Assembly (NCBI GenBank): GCA_947478465.1
Contig: CANJWH010000011.1
Span: forward strand, 1 to 64,000
Direction of reading: 5' to 3'
Source of the DNA: Bacteroidota bacterium
GTDB taxonomy: Bacteria > Bacteroidota > Bacteroidia > SXHM01
Length of the DNA: 64,000 nucleotides
In this document: piece after piece, positions 10,562 through 21,084 of the stretch
Layout of the letters: the number at the start of each line of letters is the position of its first letter
Numbering within the stretch: position 1 is the stretch's first letter
The notes under the pieces: model-generated
What the model was told of the DNA's origin: nothing
Database searches by the model: none
The model's input: only the letters and a program-made list of their open reading frames with translations
Translations under genes and position numbers: made by a program

Positions 10562-11029
10562 ATGAAATCATTAATTACAGCCTTCTTAGCCCTTATCCTC
10601 TTCACAACTGCCAATGCTCAGTTTCCCGGCTATACCCTAAGGACCATTCAAATCGAATTCGGTGATTTATTGGAGCAGGAAAAATGGGATTTTGATAAAG
10701 AATACCGCTGGAGTTTTTATATCTGTGCAGATGATGTAGAAAAACTAACTGCAGCACAAGAGGAATTAGTTCAACTTGGCTTTACTAATTTTGAAATCAT
10801 TCCCAACTCTGTTTCTCGCCTAGAAAATGGCGAAATGTTAAACATGCTCAGCTTTGAAAAAAGCACAAAATACCTTCCACAAACTTTGATGGATGATATT
10901 ACAGCCTTTTACAACTTAGAGAAAAACTACAACCTCAGCAGTTTTGACGATTATGGAAATTACGAATTGTTGGAAGAAATACAACCTTCCCACGAAACAG
11001 CCACTAATACTAAGAACTGGAAATTCTGA
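10562..11029 (+). CDS. hypothetical secreted protein
   Basis: internal ATG of ORF 10487-11029 gives signal peptide MKSLITAFLALILFTTANAQ. Confidence 0.6.
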   Translation: MKSLITAFLALILFTTANAQFPGYTLRTIQIEFGDLLEQEKWDFDKEYRWSFYICADDVEKLTAAQEELVQLGFTNFEIIPNSVSRLENGEMLNMLSFEKSTKYLPQTLMDDITAFYNLEKNYNLSSFDDYGNYELLEEIQPSHETATNTKNWKF

Positions 11030-11119
11030 AAAGTACTAATTAAATTTTTGTCTTTTCCGCTGCTTCATTTTTTCGTATTATTGCTATACTTTTAAGCAGA
11101 AGTAAAGCGTTACAATAGT

Positions 11120-11632
11120 ATGATATACGATTACTACAAAATACTTGGTGTAGAGCGAAACGCAACGGTTTCGCAGATAAAACTTGCTTACCGCAGAAAA
11201 GCGAAACTATATCATCCTGATGTAAATGCATCGGCCAGCGCTCACGACTATTTCACCATTCTAAATACCGCCAATGACACGCTTTGCGATGAGAAGAAAA
11301 GAAAGCGTTATGATCTGAAACTGGAATACGAGCAGTTTCGCGCTTCTTCTGCTTCAACGCAACAGGAACAGACCCACCGCGACCCTGCTTACAGAAGAAA
11401 TCCTGAACGCGAACAAACCCAGAACAGAGAAGAAGAAATAGATTTTGAACCTTCGCGACCGTTATTCAAGTTTTTCCTTTTTGCCATTATGTTTATCGGA
11501 ATGCTCTGCATCTTTATTCCTACGCTTGCGGTATATCACAATGCCATTAACTACGGTGTATTGCTATTGTTCTTTCCCGGTTTTTTTATGATACGTGATG
11601 TAGCGAAGTCGATATTGTTGAGTGAAGAATGA
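11120..11632 (+). CDS. J domain-containing (DnaJ-like) membrane protein
   Basis: DYYKILGVERNATVSQIKLAYRRKAKLYHPDVN J domain followed by two TM segments. Confidence 0.88.
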   Translation: MIYDYYKILGVERNATVSQIKLAYRRKAKLYHPDVNASASAHDYFTILNTANDTLCDEKKRKRYDLKLEYEQFRASSASTQQEQTHRDPAYRRNPEREQTQNREEEIDFEPSRPLFKFFLFAIMFIGMLCIFIPTLAVYHNAINYGVLLLFFPGFFMIRDVAKSILLSEE

Positions 11633-13548
11633 ACACCAATTCTTCGCCCAGCGAAATACTTTTTAAATACTGGAATTACCAAAGTTTTCGTCCGCTACAG
11701 GAAGACATTGTTAACGCTGTCCTGCAAGGGAAAGACACGTTGGCACTCTTGCCAACAGGAGGCGGAAAATCTATCTGCTTTCAGGTTCCTGCTTTATGCA
11801 TGGAAGGCTTGTGCATAGTAGTTTCTCCACTAATTGCTTTGATGAAAGACCAGGTAGACAGCCTGCGCAAGAAAGATATTAAAGCCGTTGCTATCAATTC
11901 AGTAATGAGTATGAAAGAGATTGACATTGCATTGGACAACTGCATTTACGGAAACTACAAATTCCTCTATCTCTCACCTGAGCGTCTGCAAACCGAAATC
12001 TTTCTCTCTCGTCTGCCAAAAATGAACGTGAACCTGATTGCAGTGGACGAGGCGCACTGTATTTCTCAATGGGGTTATGATTTCCGCCCCCCATATATGA
12101 AGATAAGAGACATAAGGCAATATGTTCCAAAGGTTCCCATTCTTGCTCTTACCGCTACTGCAACTCCTGATGTGGTCAAAGACATTCAGCAGAAATTGGG
12201 ATTCAAAAAAGAACATGTGTTGCGAAAAAGTTTCAGCCGGTCCAACCTCGCTTATGTTGTATTAAATGAAGATGACAAAAGCAAGCGCCTGCTGAAAGTG
12301 ATAAAAAACGTGGGCGGTAGCGGAATTATTTACGAGCGTAGCAGACGTAAAACGACTGAAACAGGCACGTTTCTACAAAAAAATAAAATAAGTGCTACAT
12401 TTTACCATGCCGGAATGGATGCAGCAAAACGTGCACAAGTGCAGGAACAATGGATTAATAACACTGTACAGGTTATTTCGGCAACAAACGCATTTGGTAT
12501 GGGAATTGACAAGTCTGATGTACGTTTTGTAATCCATACCGATCTGGCAGAATCATTAGAAGCCTACTTTCAGGAAGCAGGGCGAGCAGGACGCGATGAG
12601 AAGAAAGCTTTTGCCGTTTTATTAGTCAGCAACAAAGACAAAATTGAACTAAAGAAAAGAGTGCTCACTGCTTTTCCTGAGAAGGAAGAAATAAAACAAG
12701 TGTATCATGCTCTTTCAAATTATTTTCATCTGGCAATGGGCAGCGGAGCCGACCATTTTTTTGAATTTGATATTGCTGACTTCTGCAATAAATATAAGTT
12801 GGAAGCATTGCGTGTAATGAATTGCATCAAATTTCTCGAAAAAGAAGAATACCTTCTACTAACCGAAAGTGTTTACATGCCATCGCGTCTAAAAATAACG
12901 GGAACAAAAGAACAACTTTACGAATTTCAGGTTGCCAATCAAGAAGCAGATAGTGTGATAAAAGTAATGCTCCGCTCCTACTCAGGTTTATTTTTTGAGT
13001 ATGTAAATATTTTTGAAAACGATATTGCAACCCGAACAAAATTAGACAAGGCAAAGGTTCTGAATATTATTTACCGTTTGCAGGAACACGAACTTGTTTC
13101 ATACTTTCCACAAAGCAGTTTGCCAAAACTATCGTTCTGCAGAGGCAGAATTGATACTGGTCTTCTGACCTTTTCAAAAGAAAATTACGAATTGCGTAAA
13201 AAAGTATTTCAGCAAAAAATTGAAGCTGTGCTCAACTATGCCGATAACAAACTCTTTTGCCGCAGTCGCATGCTTCTTGCCTATTTCGGAGAAACTAATT
13301 CCAAAGACTGTGACGTATGTGATGTATGTCTTGAACGCAACAAACAAGACTTAAATACTTCGGATTTTGAAAAAATATCAGAAAAAATAAAAACGTTATT
13401 GGCAAATTCAAATCTTAGTATAATTGAATTAGTTGCTCAATACGGCAGCAACAAAGAAAGTTTGATAATAAAAACGCTGCAACAACTTATAGAGGAAGGA
13501 TCTGTTATTTATGATGCTGAGAATAAGCTTCAACTTCTAAATGAGTAA
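11629..13548 (+). CDS. recQ: RecQ family ATP-dependent DNA helicase
   Basis: LPTGGGKSICFQVPA, DEAHCISQWGYDFRP, QEAGRAGRD, CDVCDVC zinc motif. Confidence 0.93.
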   Translation: MNTNSSPSEILFKYWNYQSFRPLQEDIVNAVLQGKDTLALLPTGGGKSICFQVPALCMEGLCIVVSPLIALMKDQVDSLRKKDIKAVAINSVMSMKEIDIALDNCIYGNYKFLYLSPERLQTEIFLSRLPKMNVNLIAVDEAHCISQWGYDFRPPYMKIRDIRQYVPKVPILALTATATPDVVKDIQQKLGFKKEHVLRKSFSRSNLAYVVLNEDDKSKRLLKVIKNVGGSGIIYERSRRKTTETGTFLQKNKISATFYHAGMDAAKRAQVQEQWINNTVQVISATNAFGMGIDKSDVRFVIHTDLAESLEAYFQEAGRAGRDEKKAFAVLLVSNKDKIELKKRVLTAFPEKEEIKQVYHALSNYFHLAMGSGADHFFEFDIADFCNKYKLEALRVMNCIKFLEKEEYLLLTESVYMPSRLKITGTKEQLYEFQVANQEADSVIKVMLRSYSGLFFEYVNIFENDIATRTKLDKAKVLNIIYRLQEHELVSYFPQSSLPKLSFCRGRIDTGLLTFSKENYELRKKVFQQKIEAVLNYADNKLFCRSRMLLAYFGETNSKDCDVCDVCLERNKQDLNTSDFEKISEKIKTLLANSNLSIIELVAQYGSNKESLIIKTLQQLIEEGSVIYDAENKLQLLNE

Positions 13549-14134
13549 ACTATCAAAAGATTTCTACTTGCAGGACGATGTAGTGAGTTTAAGCAAACAA
13601 CTGCTCGGAAAAGTACTTTTTACCAAAGACGAAAAAACAGTAACCGCAGGAATCATTACTGAAACAGAGGCCTACGCAGGTGAGACTGATAAAGCATCTC
13701 ATGCCTATGGAGGCAGAAGAACAGAGCGCACTGAAACCATGTATGCTGAGGGAGGTATATCCTATGTTTATCTCTGCTATGGAATGTATTCACTATTTAA
13801 TGTGGTTTCAAACAAAAAAGATATTCCTCATGCGGTGCTTGTACGCGCCATACAACCTATTGAAGGTATTAAAAAAATTCTGGAACGAAGAAACTCAGAG
13901 AAACTCAAAAAAGGATTGACTACAGGGCCCGGAAAAGTATCCATGGCACTGGGAATAAACTTCCGAAGCCATAATGCACAAGATCTTTCAGGAAGGAAAA
14001 TCTGGATTGAAGATCAGGGAATAGTGATTCCTGAAAAGCTTATCAATAAAGGGCCACGCATAGGTGTTGATTATGCAGGAGAAGACGCTAAACTGCCTTA
14101 TCGCTTTTGGGTAAATGAAAAAGAGAACCTGTAG
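13541..14134 (+). CDS. DNA-3-methyladenine glycosylase (AAG/MPG family)
   Basis: TETEAYAGETDKASHAYGGRRTERTETMYAEGG...YVYLCYGMYSLFNVV; overlaps the recQ end. Confidence 0.92.
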   Translation: MSKLSKDFYLQDDVVSLSKQLLGKVLFTKDEKTVTAGIITETEAYAGETDKASHAYGGRRTERTETMYAEGGISYVYLCYGMYSLFNVVSNKKDIPHAVLVRAIQPIEGIKKILERRNSEKLKKGLTTGPGKVSMALGINFRSHNAQDLSGRKIWIEDQGIVIPEKLINKGPRIGVDYAGEDAKLPYRFWVNEKENL

Positions 14135-14167
14135 GGCTCTCTTTTTCATTTAAAACTATTCAATGAT

Positions 14168-16627
14168 TTAAGCAGATGCTTTGCTCTTCACTTTTTCTTC
14201 AAGCAATGCGATATCAGCCACTTCTATCATCGTTTTCACATAATGAAATTTCAAACCTTTCAGATAATGCGGTTGAATTTCATTGATGTCTTTTTCGTTT
14301 TCGTGAGAAAGAATAATATCAGTGATATTAGCACGTTTGGCAGCAAGTATTTTTTCTTTTATTCCACCTACAGGCAGCACTCTTCCGCGCAGGGTAATTT
14401 CACCTGTCATGGCTAATTTTTCTTTCACTTTTCGTTGCGTGAAGGCTGAAGCTAATGCTGTAAAGATTGTGATACCTGCACTCGGTCCGTCTTTAGGCGT
14501 TGCTCCTTCAGGAACGTGAACGTGTACATTCCACTGATCAAAAAGATCGGATTGCAAACCTAAATCATAGCAATGTGATTTAAGGTATTCCAATGCAAGC
14601 ATAGCCGATTCTTTCATCACATCACCCAGATTTCCGGTGAGTGTGAGTTTACCTTTTCCTTTGCTAAGACTTACTTCTATAAAAAGAATATCTCCACCAA
14701 AAGCAGTCCAGGCAAGGCCAGTAACAACTCCCGCAATATCATTACCCTGATAAATATCTTTCTGATAATGCGAAACACCCAAAATTTTACGCGCTTTATC
14801 AACAGTAATTTCTGCTTCAGCTTTTTCGTTTGAAGCAACAGATTTTGCCACACTGCGTATCAATCGCGCCAACACTTTCTCTAAATTCCGAACTCCGGAT
14901 TCGCGTGTATATTCTTCAATAATTGTTTCAAGAACCTTATCTGAAAAGGTAACCTGTTTCTTTTTTAGTCCATGCTCTTCGATTTGCTTAGGAACAAGGT
15001 GGCGTTTGGCAATTTCAACCTTTTCTTCAACGGTGTAGCCGGTTACTTCAATAATCTCCAGCCTATCGCGAAGCGCAGGTTGAATGGTACTAAGCGAATT
15101 TGCTGTTGCTATAAACAGAACCTTTGAAAGATCATAACCTGTTTCAATGTAGTTATCATGAAACGCATTGTTTTGTTCCGGATCAAGCACCTCAAGCAAA
15201 GCAGAAGAAGGATCGCCATGTGCATCGCGACCTACTTTATCCAACTCATCTAACACAAAAACAGGATTAGATGATTTTGCTTTACGCAGACTTTGAATAA
15301 CACGTCCGGGCATTGCACCAATGTATGTTTTGCGATGACCACGTACTTCTGCTTCATCACGCAAACCACCTAATGACATTCGCACATATTTTCTGCCCAA
15401 TGCTTTTGCTATGGATTTACCGAGCGAAGTTTTACCAACTCCCGGAGGTCCCACCAAACAAAGGATTGGCGATTTCATATCACCTTTCAGTTTCAACACA
15501 GCAAGGTGCTCAAGAATACGGTCTTTTACTTTATCCAACCCAAAGTGATCGGCATCTAAAATGTTTTTTGCACGCTTAAGATTGAAGTTATCTTTCGTGT
15601 ATTCGTTCCATGGAATATCAAGCAATACATCCAGGTAATTAGTCTGAACAGAATACTCAGAAGCCATTGGATTCATCCGTTTCAACTTAGCTAAATCCTT
15701 TTTGAAAAGCTCTGCAGTTTCTTTGCTCCACTTTTTCTTTTCAGCACGTCTCTCCAGTTCTTTCAACTCCTGCTCAAATGAGTTTCCACCCAGTTCTTCC
15801 TGAATGGTTTTCATCTGTTGGTTAAGAAAATATTCGCGCTGCTGCTTATCTAAATCAGTTTTTACTTTGGTCTGTATCTGGTTTTTCAATTCCAGCATCT
15901 GCAACTCTTTAGTGAGGAATTCCAGAACCAGTGTTGCACGTTTTTTCAAATCACTTTCATCCAGTACTTTTTGTTTCTCATGAACTTCCACATTCATGTT
16001 TGACGAAATAAAGTTGATAAGAAATGCCGGGCTGTTAATATTTTTCAAGGCAAAGGCAGACTCAGAAGGAATATTGGGCGACTGGCGCACAATCTGTGTT
16101 GCCACATCTTTAAGTGATGAAATAAGTGCTGTAAATTCCTTATCCTTTTTATCTGGCTTTTCTTCCGGTATTGCTTCAACCTTAGCTTTAAAATAAGGCT
16201 CACTCTGCACCATATCCTTTAATTCAAAACGCTTTTTACCCTGAATGATAACAGTTGTATTACCGTCAGGCATGCGCAGCATTTTAATAATGTAGGCTAC
16301 TGTTCCAATTTTATTAAGGTCATCAAAAGCAGGATCTTCAATTCCTACATCCTTTTGCGCTACAACGCCAATAATTTTAGTTCCGCGGTTTGCTTCTTTA
16401 ATCAGCTTTATGGATTTATCACGGCCTACTGTAATAGGAATTACCACACCCGGAAACAAGACAGTATTCCTTAACGGAAGTATTGACAAAATTTCAGGTA
16501 ACTTCTCTGAATTCATTGTATCCTCATCTTCCTGAGTAAGCAACGGAATAAATTCCGGCTCATCGTCAATGAGGTGATTCAGCGACAGGGCTTCAATGTT
16601 AAGGTGATCTTCTTTCATATAATTCAT
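14168..16627 (-). CDS. lon: endopeptidase La (Lon protease)
   Basis: [30 protein letters not shown] catalytic Ser region, 819 aa. Confidence 0.96.
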   Translation of the reverse strand: MNYMKEDHLNIEALSLNHLIDDEPEFIPLLTQEDEDTMNSEKLPEILSILPLRNTVLFPGVVIPITVGRDKSIKLIKEANRGTKIIGVVAQKDVGIEDPAFDDLNKIGTVAYIIKMLRMPDGNTTVIIQGKKRFELKDMVQSEPYFKAKVEAIPEEKPDKKDKEFTALISSLKDVATQIVRQSPNIPSESAFALKNINSPAFLINFISSNMNVEVHEKQKVLDESDLKKRATLVLEFLTKELQMLELKNQIQTKVKTDLDKQQREYFLNQQMKTIQEELGGNSFEQELKELERRAEKKKWSKETAELFKKDLAKLKRMNPMASEYSVQTNYLDVLLDIPWNEYTKDNFNLKRAKNILDADHFGLDKVKDRILEHLAVLKLKGDMKSPILCLVGPPGVGKTSLGKSIAKALGRKYVRMSLGGLRDEAEVRGHRKTYIGAMPGRVIQSLRKAKSSNPVFVLDELDKVGRDAHGDPSSALLEVLDPEQNNAFHDNYIETGYDLSKVLFIATANSLSTIQPALRDRLEIIEVTGYTVEEKVEIAKRHLVPKQIEEHGLKKKQVTFSDKVLETIIEEYTRESGVRNLEKVLARLIRSVAKSVASNEKAEAEITVDKARKILGVSHYQKDIYQGNDIAGVVTGLAWTAFGGDILFIEVSLSKGKGKLTLTGNLGDVMKESAMLALEYLKSHCYDLGLQSDLFDQWNVHVHVPEGATPKDGPSAGITIFTALASAFTQRKVKEKLAMTGEITLRGRVLPVGGIKEKILAAKRANITDIILSHENEKDINEIQPHYLKGLKFHYVKTMIEVADIALLEEKVKSKASA

Positions 16628-16694
16628 TCTTTTTCCTCTTTAGTTGACTAACTATTTGTCAATAGATGTGCCAACAGGAAAATTGTCAGGTTTC

Positions 16695-17867
16695 TTATTT
16701 TTTTGTCAGTTGAAGGATGTGTTCAAAAATCTTTATGTCTTCTTTCGTTAGTTCAATATGTCTGCGTTCCATTACAAGTTTTGCTGTTTCTAAGGCTTTA
16801 TCCAAACTGTAATTCATAAAACCGGTTGCTCCTCCCCACGAAAAAGAGGGGACAAAATTGCGCGGAAATCCTGCACCGAAAATATTGCAGCTAACACCTA
16901 CTACCGTTCCTGTATTAAACATTGTATTGATTCCACATTTACTGTGGTCGGCCATTATCAATCCGCAGAACTGTGAACCTGTGCTTACAAAAGTATTCTC
17001 TGCATAATTCCAGAGTTTTACTTCGGCATAATTATTTTTAAGGTTTGAGTTATTGCTGTCAGCACCAAGATTGCACCATTCGCCAATTACAGCATTACCA
17101 AGAAAACCATCGTGAGCTTTATTTGAGTAGCCGAAAATCACTGAATTATTTACTTCTCCCCCAACTTTTGAATGCGGGCCGACAGTGGTAGCACCATAAA
17201 TCTTAGCACCCATCTTTAAAGTAGAATGTTCGCACAATGCAAACGGACCTCGGATAAGCGAACCTTCCATTACTTCAGCATCTTTAGCTAAGTATACTGG
17301 CCCGGAAGAAGCGTTAATTACAGAAGCCTCCATCTTTGCGCCTTCTTCAAGAAAAATATTTTCAGGGTTAACTAATGTATTGGTTGATGAAATCTTAGCC
17401 GATTTCCTTCCTTTTGTCAGAAGTTTAAAATCTGCTTCAATTGCCTCTGCGTTTTTCTGAAATATATCCCAAAGGTTATTAACCTGTAAAAACTTAGCCG
17501 TGTAGCTATACTTAACATAACAGTCAGTATCACTTTCCTTAAAAGCTTCGGCCTTATGTTTTGGCAAAGCCACTGCCATAAGAGTATGTTCAGCAATAAG
17601 CGCTTCACCGGTTTTTAATTCTTTAATTTTCTTTACCATGTCCTCATCAGGACAAACGGAAGAATTGATAAGAATATTGGCGGAAGCAATTTTTACCGGA
17701 AATTTACCTGATAGATAATGTTCGGTAATAGTGGATGTTTTCCCTAAATAATGCTCCCACTTTTCGCGAATGGTTAATATTCCAATTCTAATATCTGCTA
17801 CCGGTCGCGTATAAGTAAGCGGCAATAGGTAATTTCTTCGGTTTCCATCAAACAGGATAACGTTCAT
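16695..17867 (-). CDS. GlmU-family putative sugar nucleotidyltransferase
   Basis: NVILFDGNRRNYLLPLTYTRPVADIRIGILTIREKW N-terminus and left-handed beta-helix region. Confidence 0.85.
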   Translation of the reverse strand: MNVILFDGNRRNYLLPLTYTRPVADIRIGILTIREKWEHYLGKTSTITEHYLSGKFPVKIASANILINSSVCPDEDMVKKIKELKTGEALIAEHTLMAVALPKHKAEAFKESDTDCYVKYSYTAKFLQVNNLWDIFQKNAEAIEADFKLLTKGRKSAKISSTNTLVNPENIFLEEGAKMEASVINASSGPVYLAKDAEVMEGSLIRGPFALCEHSTLKMGAKIYGATTVGPHSKVGGEVNNSVIFGYSNKAHDGFLGNAVIGEWCNLGADSNNSNLKNNYAEVKLWNYAENTFVSTGSQFCGLIMADHSKCGINTMFNTGTVVGVSCNIFGAGFPRNFVPSFSWGGATGFMNYSLDKALETAKLVMERRHIELTKEDIKIFEHILQLTKK

Positions 17868-18023
17868 AGCTCAGATTTGAACGTCAATATTAAGGAATTA
17901 CCTCCTAAGACATTTTATTTTTCGATGAATACCTCATTATTTTCAGCACTGATAACACGGATTAATCAGCCGAAAACATGAACGTGTAGGCAAAATAAAT
18001 TCCCGAGTAAATCATATTTTTCT

Positions 18024-18031
18024 ACTTTTGT
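18024..18031 (+). promoter_or_regulatory. Bacteroidota-type -7 element (TACTTTTG) of tRNA-Leu
   Basis: matches TAnnTTTG, 13 nt upstream of the tRNA 5' end; no clear -33 box. Confidence 0.4.
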
Positions 18032-18043
18032 CGCCCCTCGCTG

Positions 18044-18126
18044 CCCACGTGGCGAAATTGGCAAACGTTGCGGTCTCAGAAGCCGTTGGTGTAATTACCT
18101 TGGGAGTTCGAGTCTCCCCGTGGGCA
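18044..18126 (+). tRNA. tRNA-Leu (anticodon CAG)
   Basis: acceptor stem GCCCACG/CGTGGGC, anticodon stem GCGGT-CTCAGAA-GCCGT, T arm GGGAGTTCGAGTCTCCC; class II variable arm. Confidence 0.93.
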
Positions 18127-18130
18127 CAAG

Positions 18131-18178
18131 AAACACCCTTAAAAAAACTGATAAAAAGTTCTTTTAAGGGTGTTTTTA
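18131..18178 (+). terminator. Rho-independent terminator after tRNA-Leu
   Basis: perfect 14-bp stem AAACACCCTTAAAA/TTTTAAGGGTGTTT followed by a T-rich run. Confidence 0.75.
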
Positions 18179-18311
18179 TTAACAGGCTTTTATTGAAACA
18201 AATATCAATTCGATTAAAAGCACTACCAAACAATTCGTTTTTTTGTAACAGAATTCAGTTAATCAAGTATAACCACGAGATTAATATTGTCTTCTGACCC
18301 AAAAAACACCT

Positions 18312-19412
18312 ATGAAGCAACGCATACTTTGTGCTGTTCTGTTCCTGTTAATTATCGCTACAAACTCTGTGTTGGCGCAGGATCCTACCTTCTCTCAATA
18401 CTATTCAAACAAACTTTATTACAACCCTGCTTTTGCCGGTGCAGACCCAGGACTGCGGACTAATTTCAATTACCGTAATCTCTGGACATCGCTCAACAGC
18501 AATTTCGGAACGTATAACTTCAGCATGGACATCTCTGATTTTAACCTTGGCGGTGGTATTGGGGCGGTGGTTACAGGAAATGTAGAAGGTGATGGTTTAC
18601 TTAAAACCAACAGCTATGCGCTTAATTATTCTTACCGTATAACCGTTGTTCCCCGTATGTGCGATATACATATAGGAGCACAGGCCGGATATGTGCAGAA
18701 ATCAATTGACTGGAGCCGTTTTGTTTTCAGCGACCAGCTTGACCCTGTTTACGGACAGGTTTATACTTCTGCCGCTTCGCTGCCCAGCAACAATAAAAAA
18801 GGCATGTTTGATGCCGGTGCTGGTATTATGACCCGTTTTAATATCAAGAAAGTGCACAGCCGCAGAATCATCAGCACCACCATTGGTTTTTCGGTACAAC
18901 ACCTTACCCAACCTAATGAATCACTTATTGGCGGAGTGCAACGTCTGCCACGCAAATATGTAGGACACCTTAGTTTTATGATTCCTGTTTCAAAAAAGAA
19001 ATCAAGAAGCAAAAACCTGACTTACATTTCACCTAATTTTATTTACGAAAGACAAAGTGTTTTGCAAACCTTTAACTTAGGTATGTTTGCCCTGCGTGCA
19101 CCTTTATTAATTGGTGTGTGGTATCGTAATGGCACACCTGCCATTATTCCAAGACGCACCGATGCGCTTATTTTCAATATCGGTTTCCGCCAGAAAGACC
19201 CTAACAACGGAACCTTTATCTATCAGTTTGGCTATAGTTACGATTTAACATTATCCAAACTGGCAGGTTCATCAGGCGGTTCGCACGAAATTTCATTGAT
19301 ACTGGAATTTACAGGGGCAAGACTAACCAATGCGCGTTCTAACTCTGCACGCAGAAAGGCACGCAACTGTTATAACTTTAACGGACCAAGAAATCTGCCG
19401 AAGATTTTCTAA
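18312..19412 (+). CDS. PorP/SprF family type IX secretion system membrane protein
   Basis: signal peptide, QDPTFSQYYSNKLYYNPAFAGAD motif. Confidence 0.93.
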   Translation: MKQRILCAVLFLLIIATNSVLAQDPTFSQYYSNKLYYNPAFAGADPGLRTNFNYRNLWTSLNSNFGTYNFSMDISDFNLGGGIGAVVTGNVEGDGLLKTNSYALNYSYRITVVPRMCDIHIGAQAGYVQKSIDWSRFVFSDQLDPVYGQVYTSAASLPSNNKKGMFDAGAGIMTRFNIKKVHSRRIISTTIGFSVQHLTQPNESLIGGVQRLPRKYVGHLSFMIPVSKKKSRSKNLTYISPNFIYERQSVLQTFNLGMFALRAPLLIGVWYRNGTPAIIPRRTDALIFNIGFRQKDPNNGTFIYQFGYSYDLTLSKLAGSSGGSHEISLILEFTGARLTNARSNSARRKARNCYNFNGPRNLPKIF

Positions 19413-19422
19413 TTTATTTTAC

Positions 19423-19446
19423 CACAGAGGCACAGAGACACAGAGA
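19423..19446. repeat. 3 x 8-bp tandem repeat (CACAGAGG CACAGAGA CACAGAGA)
   Basis: read directly; intergenic. Confidence 0.85.
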
Positions 19447-19458
19447 ATTTATCTGAAA

Positions 19459-21048
19459 TCAATCTTCTAAAATCATAAACCTGCAGTCTAATGGCTGCAG
19501 GTTTTGTTTTAATACATTTATAAAAGAACTGCCATAGCGCAGGTAAAACGTGCTGATATTTTCGTGACGCTCCTGCAAGGCGTTAGCAGGGAATAGTTTC
19601 TCGCGGATTGATTTAATCTGATTAACAGAAATTTCGTATTTCTTCTTTTCAGCACGCTGTATGCGACTTTCCAGTTGCTCAATTACTTTCAATTGTTTCT
19701 GTAATTCTGCTTCTATGCTGGCTTCTAAGGTTGTATCTACTTTTTTAGCTATTGCTTTAATAGATGCAAATAGTTCTTTTAATTTCTCCTGCTCATCAAC
19801 TAAACTGATTGAAGCAGAAGAATGTGAAACAATAAAATCGTTTACTAATTTTTCTTCCGCAGCAAAAAATTCAGTTGGTGACAAACCAAACTTATCAATT
19901 TTAGTCTTTACCGGTTCATCCACCACCATCACCGAATTGCGCAACACCAGAATGGGGAAAGATATTTTAGCAGCATCAAACATCCGTTTGTATTGCAGCC
20001 AGTAAGCTAGCTCCCCTGCCCCACCTATGTAAGCAAGGTTGGGCAAAATATATTCCTGATACATCGGGCGCAGCACCACATTAGGACTGAACTTTTCGGG
20101 ATTGTTTTCAATTTCTTTTTCCAGTAACTCTTTTGAAAAGACAATAGAAGTGTTCAGCACTTCAAAACCATTCTCCGTTTTAACAATGCGTTCACGTTTT
20201 CCGTCTGTTAAATAAAAACAATTGATTTCACGCGGGTTTACCTGCGTCTTATAACTAAGCTTTTCAAGTTCTGAATTGGTTTCAGTAACCAATTTATAAT
20301 TGGTGTTTTGAAAAATATCTTGTTTAAATTGCTGAACAAAAGTTTGTTTCAATCTTTTGTCACGTGCATCTAAAATCACCAAGCCATACTTACCAAAGAA
20401 TTGGTGGCAAAGAAAACGCATGGCATCAGCAAGATTGAAATGATTGAGATATGCATCTGAAAAAAGGCTGACTAATTCGTTTGCATTGGCACTTTCTCCC
20501 AAAATAGTTTTCAGTTCATCAATAACCGAGCGCAATGATGCTGTAGCAATTTCACCAGCTGCCCCGTGGTGCTCTTCTTTCCATTCTATCTTTTTTCCAA
20601 AAAGATAAATGTGATTTATTTCAGCAAAATCATGGTCTTCGCAATGCATCCAGTAAACAGGAACAAAATCTGAATATGGATATTCCTGCTTTAATTTTTC
20701 AGCAAGATTGATGGTAGAAATGATTTTATAAACGAAATAAAGCGGTCCGGTGAACAGGTTTAGCTGATGCCCTGTTGTTACTGTAAACGCATTGTTGTTT
20801 CTCAGTAATTCAATATTCGCAAGAACCTTAGCATTGTCATTCAGCGGTTTATTTTGCTCTGATAATACATCCGCCAAAAGTTTTCGGTCAATATTTTTTA
20901 ATCCTCTCTCTTTGATCTTTTTTCCAAAAGAAAAAAAGCCGGGCTCTGATTCATAAAAGCTTTTCAGTTCAGGCTTACCTGAAAGATAATCCAGAATAAG
21001 GTTGGAGAAAAAACCGGTTTCGGAATAAGGAATGTGTTTACTATTCAT
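19459..21048 (-). CDS. bshC: bacillithiol biosynthesis cysteine-adding enzyme BshC
   Basis: VTTGHQLNLFTGPLYFVYKIISTINLAEKL, PVYWMHCEDHDFAEINH motifs. Confidence 0.93.
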   Translation of the reverse strand: MNSKHIPYSETGFFSNLILDYLSGKPELKSFYESEPGFFSFGKKIKERGLKNIDRKLLADVLSEQNKPLNDNAKVLANIELLRNNNAFTVTTGHQLNLFTGPLYFVYKIISTINLAEKLKQEYPYSDFVPVYWMHCEDHDFAEINHIYLFGKKIEWKEEHHGAAGEIATASLRSVIDELKTILGESANANELVSLFSDAYLNHFNLADAMRFLCHQFFGKYGLVILDARDKRLKQTFVQQFKQDIFQNTNYKLVTETNSELEKLSYKTQVNPREINCFYLTDGKRERIVKTENGFEVLNTSIVFSKELLEKEIENNPEKFSPNVVLRPMYQEYILPNLAYIGGAGELAYWLQYKRMFDAAKISFPILVLRNSVMVVDEPVKTKIDKFGLSPTEFFAAEEKLVNDFIVSHSSASISLVDEQEKLKELFASIKAIAKKVDTTLEASIEAELQKQLKVIEQLESRIQRAEKKKYEISVNQIKSIREKLFPANALQERHENISTFYLRYGSSFINVLKQNLQPLDCRFMILED

Positions 21049-21084
21049 TTCTCTTTTCGGTCTTAACGCCTTTGCGAGACATTT

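Noticed and set aside
14117-14147. GAAAAAGAG...CTCTTTTTC hairpin at the aag/lon convergent junction
   Set aside because: Short (9-bp) ordinary terminator-like stem; nothing unusual.
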